IMG/VR virus record: IMGVR_UViG_3300021087_000036
Span: 1-38,025 of that record
Source of the DNA: a virus
DNA length: 38,025 bases
Direction: 5' to 3' (one strand)
Below the pieces are notes generated by a model. It worked only from the letters and a program-made list of their open reading frames with translations, had not been told where the DNA came from and ran no database searches. Positions 1 to 7,585 of the stretch are shown here, one piece after another; position 1 is the first letter of the stretch, and each line of letters starts with the position of its first letter. Made by a program: the position numbers and the translations under genes.

Positions 1-1
1 G

Positions 2-574
2 TTACAGTCTTGGAGCACTCGATACCGACCTGACGCAGGCGGTCGAAGACCTTTAATCCTGGATGGAGGTATCGAAGTAGATTCGATCTCAAATGTAAAC
101 TTTAAAGAATTAGATTTTCAGAGTTCTATAGCAGAAAACGAGAAGATCATTCTTAAATCTCTAGGAGTACCACCGATACTACTAGATTCAGGAAATAATG
201 CAAATTTACGACCTAATTTGAGGTTGTATTACTTAGAAACTATACTACCTATAGTACGAAAGATAAACTTTGCATATGAAAGATTTTTCGGATTTCAACT
301 AGAAGAAGATGTAACCAATATACCAGCGTTACAACCAGAACTGAGAGATCAATCTCAGTATTATACTTCTCTAGTAAATGGTGGAGTTATCACACCAAAT
401 GAGGCAAGAGAAGCGATAGGGTTTGATCCTATTGAAGGTAACGACGAGCTAAGAGTTCCGGCTAACATAGCGGGAAGCGCAGCAAACCCAGATGAAGGCG
501 GTGCACCTGCACAGAATGAGGAAGAAGAAGCTGAAGCTGAACCTTCTTTACCGCCCATAGAAGCAGAGGTATAA
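2..574 (+). CDS. Phage portal protein, C-terminal part (5' end outside window)
   Basis: The portal forms the dodecameric ring at one head vertex through which DNA enters and leaves. The frame is open from the first bases of the window and gives 190 residues. It includes a stretch typical of HK97-type portals: a segment reading AENEKIILKSLGVPPILL, then the conserved arginine/asparagine-rich loop and a helix reading YYLETILPIVRKI. The late motif PNEAREAIGFDPIEG is also characteristic of the family. The acidic, alanine/proline-rich tail after about residue 150 looks disordered. An internal TTG at 218 would give only the last 118 residues and is not the real start, because homology-like sequence continues upstream. 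The terminase genes would be expected just before this window. The position directly ahead of protease/capsid is the usual HK97 order. Confidence 0.88.
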   Translation, partial: LQSWSTRYRPDAGGRRPLILDGGIEVDSISNVNFKELDFQSSIAENEKIILKSLGVPPILLDSGNNANLRPNLRLYYLETILPIVRKINFAYERFFGFQLEEDVTNIPALQPELRDQSQYYTSLVNGGVITPNEAREAIGFDPIEGNDELRVPANIAGSAANPDEGGAPAQNEEEEAEAEPSLPPIEAEV

Positions 575-577
575 TAA

Positions 578-892
578 ATGTCAACTAGCATGCAAAAGAA
601 GAAAATGTTAAAAACTTTGTCTGATTATTATATTAAGAAGGGTAAAGTATATGACTCTTCTGTAGAGTATAGCAGGCAGGATGATGCTCCGCATACAATT
701 AAAGAAATTAAGAAAGTTTTTAATGGTTGGAGTTTGTTATTCAAATATATAGAAACTGAATACCCGAATATTCAAGAAGACATAAAGAAAGAAAAGAAGA
801 AGGGTAGAGGAGATTTATTTAAGGACAAGCCTGCTTTTCCTAAGTCAAGAATCCCCCCAACTCCCAAGCCTAGTTCAATGAAATTTGACTAG
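578..892 (+). CDS. Hypothetical small basic head-module protein
   Basis: I do not recognise this 104-residue protein. It begins three bases after the portal stop and ends 14 bases before the protease-capsid gene, so it is co-transcribed with the head genes. It is strongly charged: a lysine-rich N-terminus, a predicted helical middle (around KEIKKVFNGWSLLFKYIETE), then a KKEKKKGRGD stretch and a proline-rich tail ending SSMKFD. There are no cysteine clusters, signal peptide or membrane segments. The aromatic KVFNGWSLLFKYI core resembles a small DNA- or protein-binding helix bundle, but this is only an impression. Possible roles from position alone are head assembly or DNA packaging. Confidence 0.6.
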   Translation: MSTSMQKKKMLKTLSDYYIKKGKVYDSSVEYSRQDDAPHTIKEIKKVFNGWSLLFKYIETEYPNIQEDIKKEKKKGRGDLFKDKPAFPKSRIPPTPKPSSMKFD

Positions 893-906
893 TAAAAAGG
901 AAGATA

Positions 907-2925
907 ATGAATAAAATCTTTAATTTAACTTCCACTTTTAAATCTTCGCCCGAAGAGGATGGCAGCGTTAAAATACGCGGTATGGCTAGTACAGCAGACT
1001 TTGATAGAGCTGGTGATAGTATTAGAGCCGACGCTTGGGGTAAAGGTGGTTTAAACAATTTTAAAAAGAATCCTATTATTCTTTTTAATCACGACTACGA
1101 CCGTCCTATCGGTCGTGCTACGGGTCTCGATGTAACAGATAATGGTCTGGCACTAGAGGCAAAAATTAGTAAGTCAGCGCCCGCGGGGGTCTGCGACTTA
1201 GTTAAAGATGGCGTTCTTGGAGCATTTTCTGTTGGTTTCCGAGTCAAGGATGCCGATTATATCGAGGAAACCGACGGACTTATGATAAAGGACGCTGAAT
1301 TGTTTGAGGTATCGGTTGTTTCCGTTCCTTGCAATCAGGCAGCTACTTTTTCTTTAGCGAAGTCGTTTGACTCTATGGAAGAGTATAATGATTTCAAGAA
1401 AACTTTCACAAATCGTGTAGATCTAGCCGGTCAGTCTCTGGCTAATGAAGATGAGAGATCATCCAGCGTAGCTAGTAATACACCGGTAAGGGCGGGTAAA
1501 ACCGTGCAAAAGGAGATCGTAATGTCGGAAGATAAAACTCCCGAAATCGACTTGGAAGCATTTGCAAAGCAGGTAGCGGAACAAACTGCTACTAATATTG
1601 CAATGAAGCAAGCCGAGTCAAAAGCTGTGGAGAAAGCTGAAGCCGAAAAGGTAGAAGCTGCCGCTGCAGAAAAAGTCAAGCAAGAAACGGAGGTTAAAAC
1701 TGCTATTCAGGTAGGAGTTGAGACTGGTGCAGAAAGGCTTGTAAAAGATGTAGAAGCTAAGCTCGCAGAGAAGGATGTTGAAATTGAGGAAGTTCTCAAG
1801 CAGCATAGAACTGATCTTGAAGAGAAGAAGGAAGAAATTTCCCGCCTTCAGGAGTCAAAGCGAGTTTTCTCAAATCGTGGTGACGGTGATATTTCTAAGT
1901 GGGGCAAAGAGTTTCTCTATGCTTCAGTTCTAGGTAAAATCACTGGTAAAGGTTGGAATACCAACTATGCCCAAGATATTATGCAAAAAGCAGGCGTTAC
2001 TTATGATCAATCAACTGGTATCGGCTTGGATGCAAGCGTATCTTCTACTTTCGAAGAAGAAGTACGACTTGAGCAGAAGGTTGCTAATCTCTTTAGAGAT
2101 ATGGCAGTCGTTTCAGGCGCTACCGTTATGCCAATCATTCCAGATACAGAAGATGCAAATTGGAATACTACTGGCCTAGAAACAAACGCCAATCTATTAG
2201 AGCATGCAGGCGGTACTGGTCAAGAATTTCACGTTGGCCGTGTAACACTTAATGCTTATCGTTTGATTTCTGGTACATTCATTGCTAACGATACAGACGA
2301 GCAAATCGTCGTTAACGTTCTTCCTTGGATTCTATCAGCTCTTGCACGAGCACACGCTCGAGCAATTGATGCTTCTATTCTATTAGGTACTGCTAATCAA
2401 GCAGGTCTATGTGGTGGAGCAGGTACTGATTTCGCTGGTACTGAACTAGCCGATATCTGGGGCGGAACCGCTCTAGCTCTTGACGGCTCAGGCGCAGTAA
2501 CAGGTGCAAACCTGTTAGCAGCACGTTCTGAAATGGGCAAATACGGAGTCAATCCTAGTGACGTAGCATACGTTGTTAACGTTGAGGAGTATTTTAACCT
2601 AATTGCAGATGCCGCGTTCTCAGATATTTCAGAAGTTGGTAGTGATATCGCCATGAAGGTAGTTGGTCAGGTAGGATCTATTTATGGATCTCCTGTAATT
2701 GCAAGTGACCAAATCGCACGTACTGCTAATAGTACAGCAGCGCTAGCGGTCAATGTACATAACTACTTAATGCCTAAGTTACGTAGTGTTGCAATTGAAA
2801 CTGACTATGAAGTAGCGGGTCAGCGCACAGCAGTTGTCGCTTCACAATCCAGAGGATTTGAAGAGTTAGTTGCAGGCAGTGGTGCAAATGAGCCAGCAGT
2901 TGCAATTAGATACGCCGCTTCTTAA
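907..2925 (+). CDS. Fused prohead protease / scaffold / major capsid protein (HK97 gp4-gp5 type)
   Basis: This single 672-residue gene combines functions that are often separate. Residues about 20-165 are a U35/S78-type prohead protease. His62 lies in NHDYDRPIG, Ser108 in GAFSVGF, and an acidic residue, Glu134, in LFEVSVVSVP. Residues about 206-320 are rich in Glu, Lys, Ala and Gln and read as a coiled coil, matching the delta/scaffold domain. From about residue 325 to the end is an HK97-fold major capsid protein. By analogy with HK97, the protease should cleave itself away and trim the scaffold domain after shell assembly, probably near the acidic/basic junction before residue 330. A strong internal start at Met206 (see separate entry) could supply capsid without protease. 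A UUCG-loop terminator follows the gene. The family call is firm; the exact cleavage site is not visible. Confidence 0.92.
   Translation: MNKIFNLTSTFKSSPEEDGSVKIRGMASTADFDRAGDSIRADAWGKGGLNNFKKNPIILFNHDYDRPIGRATGLDVTDNGLALEAKISKSAPAGVCDLVKDGVLGAFSVGFRVKDADYIEETDGLMIKDAELFEVSVVSVPCNQAATFSLAKSFDSMEEYNDFKKTFTNRVDLAGQSLANEDERSSSVASNTPVRAGKTVQKEIVMSEDKTPEIDLEAFAKQVAEQTATNIAMKQAESKAVEKAEAEKVEAAAAEKVKQETEVKTAIQVGVETGAERLVKDVEAKLAEKDVEIEEVLKQHRTDLEEKKEEISRLQESKRVFSNRGDGDISKWGKEFLYASVLGKITGKGWNTNYAQDIMQKAGVTYDQSTGIGLDASVSSTFEEEVRLEQKVANLFRDMAVVSGATVMPIIPDTEDANWNTTGLETNANLLEHAGGTGQEFHVGRVTLNAYRLISGTFIANDTDEQIVVNVLPWILSALARAHARAIDASILLGTANQAGLCGGAGTDFAGTELADIWGGTALALDGSGAVTGANLLAARSEMGKYGVNPSDVAYVVNVEEYFNLIADAAFSDISEVGSDIAMKVVGQVGSIYGSPVIASDQIARTANSTAALAVNVHNYLMPKLRSVAIETDYEVAGQRTAVVASQSRGFEELVAGSGANEPAVAIRYAAS
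1511..1524 (+). promoter_or_regulatory. Internal ribosome binding site and in-frame start inside the protease-capsid gene
   Basis: AGGAG at 1511-1515 lies six bases before an ATG at 1522 that is in frame with the fused gene (codon 206). The ATG falls exactly at the junction between the protease domain and the coiled-coil scaffold. Initiation here would give a 467-residue scaffold-capsid protein without protease. This mirrors nested starts in other phages, such as lambda C/Nu3, and would supply capsid subunits in excess over protease. The sequence signal is clear; use in the cell is inferred. Confidence 0.6.
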
Positions 2926-2952
2926 GTAGGTGTATTTATACTTTTAACTTGT

Positions 2953-2981
2953 GGGAGGACTTCGGTTCTCCCCAGGTTTTT
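2953..2981 (+). terminator. Rho-independent terminator with UUCG tetraloop after capsid gene
   Basis: GGGAGGAC at 2953-2960 pairs with GTTCTCCC at 2965-2972 (one G-U pair) around a TTCG tetraloop, giving an 8-bp stem. It is followed by CAGG and five T residues at 2977-2981. It sits 27 bases after the capsid stop and 13 before the next start. The T run is short and slightly displaced, so partial termination is likely. It would reduce transcription of genes downstream of the abundant capsid protein. Confidence 0.75.
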
Positions 2982-2993
2982 ACTAATTGACTT

Positions 2994-3587
2994 ATGACAG
3001 ATTTAATAACAAGAGACGAGTATAAATCCTTAAAAAATCTTTCACAAAGTGTGAAGGAGGATGGAAGGATTGATGCACTGGTAGATTCAGTAAGCCAATT
3101 AGTAAAAACCTATTGTGGTAACAGTATTGTAGATTATTACAGTTCCAATAAGACGGAAACTTTTAATGTTAATTGGGATACCTCTGTAGTTCAACTAACT
3201 GAGAGCCCTGTTAATACTATTGTAAGTGTAGAAGAGCGAGATGGATATTCTGGTTCTTATACTACTCTTACGACAGGTAATAATGAGTATTACTTAGACA
3301 ATGATACAGATAGTGTAATTCGCACTACCGGCGGTTGGGAATATAAAAACTGGCCAAGAGGTCCTGGCGCTGTTAAGGTAGTCTATACCGCAGGGTATGC
3401 TACTCCGCCAAAAGATTTGCAACTAGCGGTTGCTGATCTTATTACTTATTACTTGAAAGATGAGTATAAAGAAAGACGAACATTACAAGGTGCAAGTGTA
3501 CAAAATAGAGGCACTTCATCAATGAGTGACAATGTGGATTTTCCAGATCACATTAAGAGGGTCTTAGACCTTTATAAGAATTTTTAA
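2994..3587 (+). CDS. Head-tail connector protein (HK97 gp6-like)
   Basis: Connector proteins of this type form a ring under the portal and help close the head and join it to the tail. The 197-residue length, an N-terminal helix beginning with LITRDEYKSLKN, the central VKTYCGNSIVDYY helix, and the motif GPGAVKVVYTAGYATPPKDLQLAV are typical of phage gp6-like and YqbG-like connectors. The last motif is the best marker: a beta strand into a tyrosine/glycine turn followed by a helix. It starts just after the capsid terminator, and its TAA overlaps the ATG of the next gene (TAATG), so the two are translationally coupled. No promoter was found between the terminator and this gene, so expression probably depends on readthrough. 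Family assignment is good; the exact ring position in the neck is inferred from gene order. Confidence 0.8.
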   Translation: MTDLITRDEYKSLKNLSQSVKEDGRIDALVDSVSQLVKTYCGNSIVDYYSSNKTETFNVNWDTSVVQLTESPVNTIVSVEERDGYSGSYTTLTTGNNEYYLDNDTDSVIRTTGGWEYKNWPRGPGAVKVVYTAGYATPPKDLQLAVADLITYYLKDEYKERRTLQGASVQNRGTSSMSDNVDFPDHIKRVLDLYKNF

Positions 3588-5086
3588 TGGCATCAGCAGA
3601 CCTTATACAACTTGATAAAGATATAACAGAAGCTATCAAAAAAGATGCCGGTATCTGGCGAAGAGAATTTGCAGATATAATGCCAACTGCAGTTACTATG
3701 AATGCAAAGGACGTAGAACAGCAATGTTGGGAAGAAATGGCACGAAGAGAAGGCTACCCATCTATAAGCAAATTTAAAGCATCGGAAGCCGATACAGACG
3801 AATTAGGTAAAATAATTAAAAGGGAAGTAAAACCTTTTCTAAAGAAGTATCATACTGCAGTGACAGCAGCCTCTTTAGACAAAAATTGGAATGTTGTTTT
3901 TGATGATAAAAAGAAAAAAAATACTAATTTTGTTTTTACATTATCTTCCATTAAAAAAGGCGGAAATGTATTTAAGAAAATAAAAGAGATGAAACGTGAT
4001 CCTCAGAGATCTTTACTCGCAGCCATAAATGCTTGGGCAAAAGACAATAGTAGAAGAGGTAAGGATATTGGGGGAGATGACCCAACTGAACAAGATAAAG
4101 AGTTTAATAGAAAGGCAGGTTCTGCGGTTAGGGCTAGATCAGGAAAAGTAGCTCCAGGCTCTAAAGAGATTAGATCAAATGATTCTTTTCTTGATTATGG
4201 ACACGTAGGAGACTCTGCAGTAGGAACTCAAAGAGCCCTAGCGACCGCAGACTTTCTTAAGAATTATATGGGAAACGATAAAGGAGCTGCAGCAAAAATA
4301 TTGAAGCAACTTCAAAAAGCTTTTAAATTTGTATTTAAAGAGAGTAAGAGCTATAAAGGAGACATGGAATCAATTCTTGAAGTTACACTTGAATCATCTC
4401 GGATGAACAAAGCCACAATGGATAAAGGAGAAGTAACCTCCATACAATCCATCATAGATGAAGCCTTAGGTAAAGTAGCTGTAAAGAAGGGTGGAAAAAC
4501 ATACTGGGTAATGAGAGAAGGCTCTGATAGCTTTTTTGATATGATTGAAAAGACAGCAATAGCAGGGTTTGCAAAAGGGTTAAAGCCTAATGGTACTACT
4601 AAAAAGATTAGAACTAAGTCAAAGTATAAAAACCGAAAAGATAGCAATACTGATGCAACAGGTAACGAACGTAAAAGAAAAGTAACCGCTAAGAGAGGGC
4701 CGAAGTATAAACTTCCTCCAATAAGCACAAGAAAAGAAGCAAGACAAGCAGCAATGGGTGGAGGAGCATCAACATCTCCTTTAGCTATGATAGGACTAAT
4801 AAACAAAGAATTGCCAGCAGCAGTAGAAGGAAATATGGGAAGACCGAGACTAGAGTCTATAACCGGTAGGCTAGCGGGGTCAGCGAGAGTTACAGATATA
4901 ATTACTACGCCCCAAGGGTTTCCTTCTATTGGATATACTTATCAATTAAGCCCTTATCAGACTTTTGAACAGGGAGGAGCACAAGGTAGCCCTGATTATG
5001 ACCCAAGAAGGTTAATAGACCAATCATTAAGGGCAGTAGCAGCTAAGTTTGCAATGGGAAGGTTTTATACTAGAAGGACACAATAA
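3587..5086 (+). CDS. Neck / head-closure protein with long N-terminal region and gp10-like C-terminus
   Basis: At 499 residues this is about three to four times longer than the HK97 gp10-type proteins usually found between connector and tail terminator. The last roughly 100 residues fit that family by pattern: TGRLAGSARVT, then a beta-hairpin region with FPSIGYTYQLSPYQTFEQGG, then a helix with RRLIDQSLRAVAAKFA. The first 380 residues are not recognised. They are lysine-rich, largely helical, and contain a segment around residues 285-325 (reading IQSIIDEALGKVAVKKGGKTYWV) that looks like an independent small domain. The start overlaps the previous stop (TAATG) and the stop overlaps the next start in the same way. 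No signal peptide or membrane segment is present. Function as a neck or tail-completion component is inferred from the C-terminal pattern and position. Confidence 0.55.
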   Translation: MASADLIQLDKDITEAIKKDAGIWRREFADIMPTAVTMNAKDVEQQCWEEMARREGYPSISKFKASEADTDELGKIIKREVKPFLKKYHTAVTAASLDKNWNVVFDDKKKKNTNFVFTLSSIKKGGNVFKKIKEMKRDPQRSLLAAINAWAKDNSRRGKDIGGDDPTEQDKEFNRKAGSAVRARSGKVAPGSKEIRSNDSFLDYGHVGDSAVGTQRALATADFLKNYMGNDKGAAAKILKQLQKAFKFVFKESKSYKGDMESILEVTLESSRMNKATMDKGEVTSIQSIIDEALGKVAVKKGGKTYWVMREGSDSFFDMIEKTAIAGFAKGLKPNGTTKKIRTKSKYKNRKDSNTDATGNERKRKVTAKRGPKYKLPPISTRKEARQAAMGGGASTSPLAMIGLINKELPAAVEGNMGRPRLESITGRLAGSARVTDIITTPQGFPSIGYTYQLSPYQTFEQGGAQGSPDYDPRRLIDQSLRAVAAKFAMGRFYTRRTQ

Positions 5087-5538
5087 TGGCAACTAGATCA
5101 TATACTACTAGACGACAAGGAATTGTAAATGCCATAGTAGATAAGTTAAAAGCTATTGATGGGTCCGGAAACTATCATACTGATTTAGTGGATAATATAA
5201 GCCCTAGATTAAAATTTTGGGACGAAGTAGAAGAATTTCCTGCAGTACATATAAATGCGGGAAGAGAAGCAAGAGAATATTTAACTGGCGGGATAAAAAA
5301 TAGATTTTTAACTATTACTCTACGCTGTTATGTAAATGAAGAAGACGCTGTAAATGCTTTAGACGCTTTATTAGAAGATGTAGAGACAGTACTAGAAGAT
5401 AATTCAAGTATGACTTATACAGACAAACTAGGGGTATCTCAAGGAATACAACAAATCACAATCCTCAGTATTGATACTGATGAAGGTGTATTAGAGCCGA
5501 TGGGTGTAGCAGAAATGGTCGCCGAGGTTCGATACTAG
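5086..5538 (+). CDS. Tail terminator protein
   Basis: Tail terminators cap the tail tube at its final length and bind the head neck. The 150-residue protein has the family layout: an N-terminal helix (RRQGIVNAIVDKLKAI), a strand carrying FWDEVEEFPAVHINAGRE, a strand reading NRFLTITLRCYVNEED, then a helix of acidic and leucine residues (NALDALLEDVETVL), and a closing strand pair ending MGVAEMVAEVRY. The 'EFPAVHI..G.E' and 'R.LTITL..YV' pair is what I recognise from lambda gpU/gp17-like proteins. It lies between the neck protein and the tail tube, the usual place. Its ATG overlaps the upstream TAA. The 60 bases that follow hold only the next gene's ribosome binding site. Confidence 0.7.
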   Translation: MATRSYTTRRQGIVNAIVDKLKAIDGSGNYHTDLVDNISPRLKFWDEVEEFPAVHINAGREAREYLTGGIKNRFLTITLRCYVNEEDAVNALDALLEDVETVLEDNSSMTYTDKLGVSQGIQQITILSIDTDEGVLEPMGVAEMVAEVRY

Positions 5539-5598
5539 AAAATGCTGGTAGGAACAAAAGTTCAATTCCAAGCCTTTTCAAGATAATAGGAGAAAATA

Positions 5599-7026
5599 AT
5601 GGCTCAACAATTATATTTTAGCCGCGACTCGAAAATGCGTATTGAAATCGGGTCTGTTGTGTGGGAGGTTCCAGTACTTGAAGGATTCTCTTTTTCACAG
5701 GCTACAAACGTAACGGAGATTGGTATTAATGAGATGGAAAGCACCGCAGGAGTCAGTCGTCGAGGTAGACGAGCCTTTAATGACTCTTTATCAGCGGCAG
5801 AATTTTCTTTCAGTACTTATATCCGTCCTTTCTTATCAAAAGGTACTTCTGCTCCGGCAAGCACTGGTGCACTAGAAGCAGACTCTGTTACTACAAATTG
5901 CCATGCGGTAGAAGAATCATTGTGGGCCCTTTTTGGCGGCCCAGCTGCTCGTACAGGGTATAAATTTGATGATCAATTTACTAGTACAGGATCTGCTACA
6001 CATATTAACCTTACTCACTCTAATGTATCAACATTAGGCCCAGACGATGGAGCTAATATTTACTTTCAAATGGGTACAGGAACCGATGCCCTAGTTTATA
6101 AGTTAGGTAAGGTAGTATTAAACGAAGCAACTATTAACTTTGATATTGATGGTATTGCTCAAATTGATTGGGCGGGTATGGCGACATCTATTGATGAAGT
6201 TAGCTCGTTTCCAAATGCAACAATTAATGAGGCTACTGCTGCAACATCCAACTTTATCAGAAATCGTTTAACGACTCTGGCAATTCAAGTAGGAACAGTA
6301 GCAAAACCAACAATAACAGCCGCAGGTGTAGGGTATACTAGTGTACCTACTATAACCTTTAGTCCTCCAGGAGGCTCAGGCGGAACTACAGCTATAGGAT
6401 TTGCAGTACTTTCTGGTGGAACTTCCGGAACACTAACTGATATTGTTGTTACCAATGCGGGTACAGGATATTTAACAGCTGATGCACCTACAGTAGCAAT
6501 AGGAACAGCAGGAGCAAGTACTGTAGCCACAGCTACAACTGCTATACAAACTAATCAGAATCCCACATTAGACGGATCTCTTGAGTTACAACAGGATTAT
6601 AGTTTAACACTAACAGGTGGAAGTATTACAATGACTAATAATGTAACGTATACAACCCCAGAAGAGTTAGGAATTGTAAACCAAGCAGTTGGTCACGTAA
6701 CAGGTTCTCGTACAGTAACAGGGAGTTTCACTTGTTACTTAGCAAAGGATAGTACACATACTAAAGCTAGTAAGGACTTTTACGAGGACTTGTCAGCACT
6801 AACCACGGTAACTTCTAACAGTTTTGATCTTAGATTTGCTATCGGAGGTGCAGCAGGTACTCCTAGGTTAGAAATTCATTGCCCACAAGCTCACGTAGAT
6901 ATCCCTACTCACTCAGTAGAAGATTTAATCTCTGTAGAAACTACTTTTAACGCCTTACCTTCAAGTATGGATAAAGCCGATGATGCAGATTTAACTTATG
7001 TGGGAGCAACTTACACAACTCCATAA
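5599..7026 (+). CDS. Major tail tube protein with inserted surface domain
   Basis: The tube protein polymerises as stacked rings around the tape measure. The start has a good AGGAG six bases upstream. The N-terminal part (about 1-225) and C-terminal part (about 320-475) read as beta-rich tube sequence, with phrases such as QATNVTEIGINEMESTAGVSR and VTGSFTCYLAKD. Between them, residues about 232-315 form a glycine-, threonine- and proline-rich insert: AAGVGYTSVPTITFSPPGG is followed by a second similar unit reading VTNAGTGYLTADAPTVAIG. Such inserts are known on tail tubes (for example Ig-like domains of lambda gpV) and usually project from the surface. At 475 residues it is much longer than a plain tube protein. 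A promoter and terminator lie immediately downstream. Tube identity follows from position and pattern and is fairly secure. Confidence 0.78.
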   Translation: MAQQLYFSRDSKMRIEIGSVVWEVPVLEGFSFSQATNVTEIGINEMESTAGVSRRGRRAFNDSLSAAEFSFSTYIRPFLSKGTSAPASTGALEADSVTTNCHAVEESLWALFGGPAARTGYKFDDQFTSTGSATHINLTHSNVSTLGPDDGANIYFQMGTGTDALVYKLGKVVLNEATINFDIDGIAQIDWAGMATSIDEVSSFPNATINEATAATSNFIRNRLTTLAIQVGTVAKPTITAAGVGYTSVPTITFSPPGGSGGTTAIGFAVLSGGTSGTLTDIVVTNAGTGYLTADAPTVAIGTAGASTVATATTAIQTNQNPTLDGSLELQQDYSLTLTGGSITMTNNVTYTTPEELGIVNQAVGHVTGSRTVTGSFTCYLAKDSTHTKASKDFYEDLSALTTVTSNSFDLRFAIGGAAGTPRLEIHCPQAHVDIPTHSVEDLISVETTFNALPSSMDKADDADLTYVGATYTTP

Positions 7027-7035
7027 AAATAAATC

Positions 7036-7064
7036 TTGACATTTTTGTCAAAGTGAAATATAAT
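7036..7064 (+). promoter_or_regulatory. Sigma70-type promoter after tail tube gene
   Basis: TTGACA at 7036-7041 and TATAAT at 7059-7064 are separated by exactly 17 bases, a perfect consensus promoter. The expected start is near 7071. TTGACA is followed after four T residues by TGTCAA, a perfect inverted repeat over the -35 element that could be an operator. Unusually, a terminator begins almost at the transcription start. Confidence 0.85.
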
Positions 7065-7072
7065 GTATTAAT

Positions 7073-7106
7073 AATCGAGCAGGGGGTAAAACCCCTGCGA
7101 TTTTTT
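7073..7106 (+). terminator. Rho-independent terminator immediately downstream of the promoter
   Basis: GCAGGGG (7079-7085) pairs with CCCCTGC (7092-7098) around a six-base loop. Beyond a two-base bulge, AATC (7073-7076) pairs with GATT (7099-7102). A run of T extends to 7106. The hairpin starts within a few bases of the predicted transcription start at about 7071. It would stop transcripts from the tube gene and also those from the adjoining promoter, unless it is read through or antiterminated. Confidence 0.85.
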
Positions 7107-7126
7107 AACTAAGATAGGATGTAGTA

Positions 7127-7561
7127 ATGACAGAACAAGTAAAGAAGCCTCAGGTTTCGTTAGCGAGTCTTATGACTCCAAGCAAAACAGTATCAATAGA
7201 TTTTCCTGGACATGATGGTTTTATTATAGATTTATGCTACTTAGCTAGAGAAGAGTTAATAAAACTAAGAAAAAGATGCGTATCTACAAAATTTAATAGA
7301 AGCACTCATCAACCCGAAGAAAATTTAGATGAAGAAAAATTTATAATAGAATATACTAAAGCCGTGGTTAAGGGCTGGAAAGGATTGAAATTTTCATACT
7401 TAGAAGAGTTTCTTTTGGTGGATGTTTCAGACTTTAAACCCGATGATACATTACCTTATACTCAAGACAATGCAGAGTTACTTATGAAAAACTCTACTGG
7501 CTTTGATACTTGGGTGTCTGATACTATAGGTGATTTAGAAAATTTTACGGGGAACAAGTAG
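7127..7561 (+). CDS. Tail assembly chaperone, short form (lambda gpG-like)
   Basis: This 144-residue soluble protein sits between tail tube and tape measure, the fixed position of lambda G. It probably binds the tape measure protein and keeps it soluble until the tube forms around it; it is not expected in the finished virion. The sequence begins with a short leader, then SLASLMTPSKTVSIDFPGHDGF, a beta-like start common in tail assembly chaperones, followed by a charged helical region. There is no membrane segment. Near its end the message carries a slippery heptamer at 7540-7546 and a stem-loop, so a fraction of ribosomes shift to the next frame and make the longer GT form. The normal stop is at 7559-7561, inside the stem. 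Confidence 0.8.
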   Translation: MTEQVKKPQVSLASLMTPSKTVSIDFPGHDGFIIDLCYLAREELIKLRKRCVSTKFNRSTHQPEENLDEEKFIIEYTKAVVKGWKGLKFSYLEEFLLVDVSDFKPDDTLPYTQDNAELLMKNSTGFDTWVSDTIGDLENFTGNK

Positions 7562-7585
7562 CACAAATTCAGGATCTACTTGTTC
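7540..7585 (+). promoter_or_regulatory. Programmed -1 frameshift signal
   Basis: In the zero frame the heptamer reads A AAT TTT (7540-7546), a valid X XXY YYZ slippery site. After a five-base spacer comes a perfect 10-bp stem, GAACAAGTAG (7552-7561) with CTACTTGTTC (7576-7585), around a 14-base loop. The short-form stop codon lies in the stem. Slippage joins residue 140 of the G-like protein to a 142-residue extension ending at 7974. Confidence 0.9.

Noticed and set aside
218-574. TTG at 218 as the start of the first gene
   Set aside because: The same frame is open upstream to the window edge and encodes conserved portal sequence, so the gene is truncated by the window rather than starting here.
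4351-4806. 151-codon open frame on the minus strand inside the neck gene
   Set aside because: It lies wholly opposite a well-supported coding frame, has no ribosome site, and its translation is low-complexity hydrophobic sequence.
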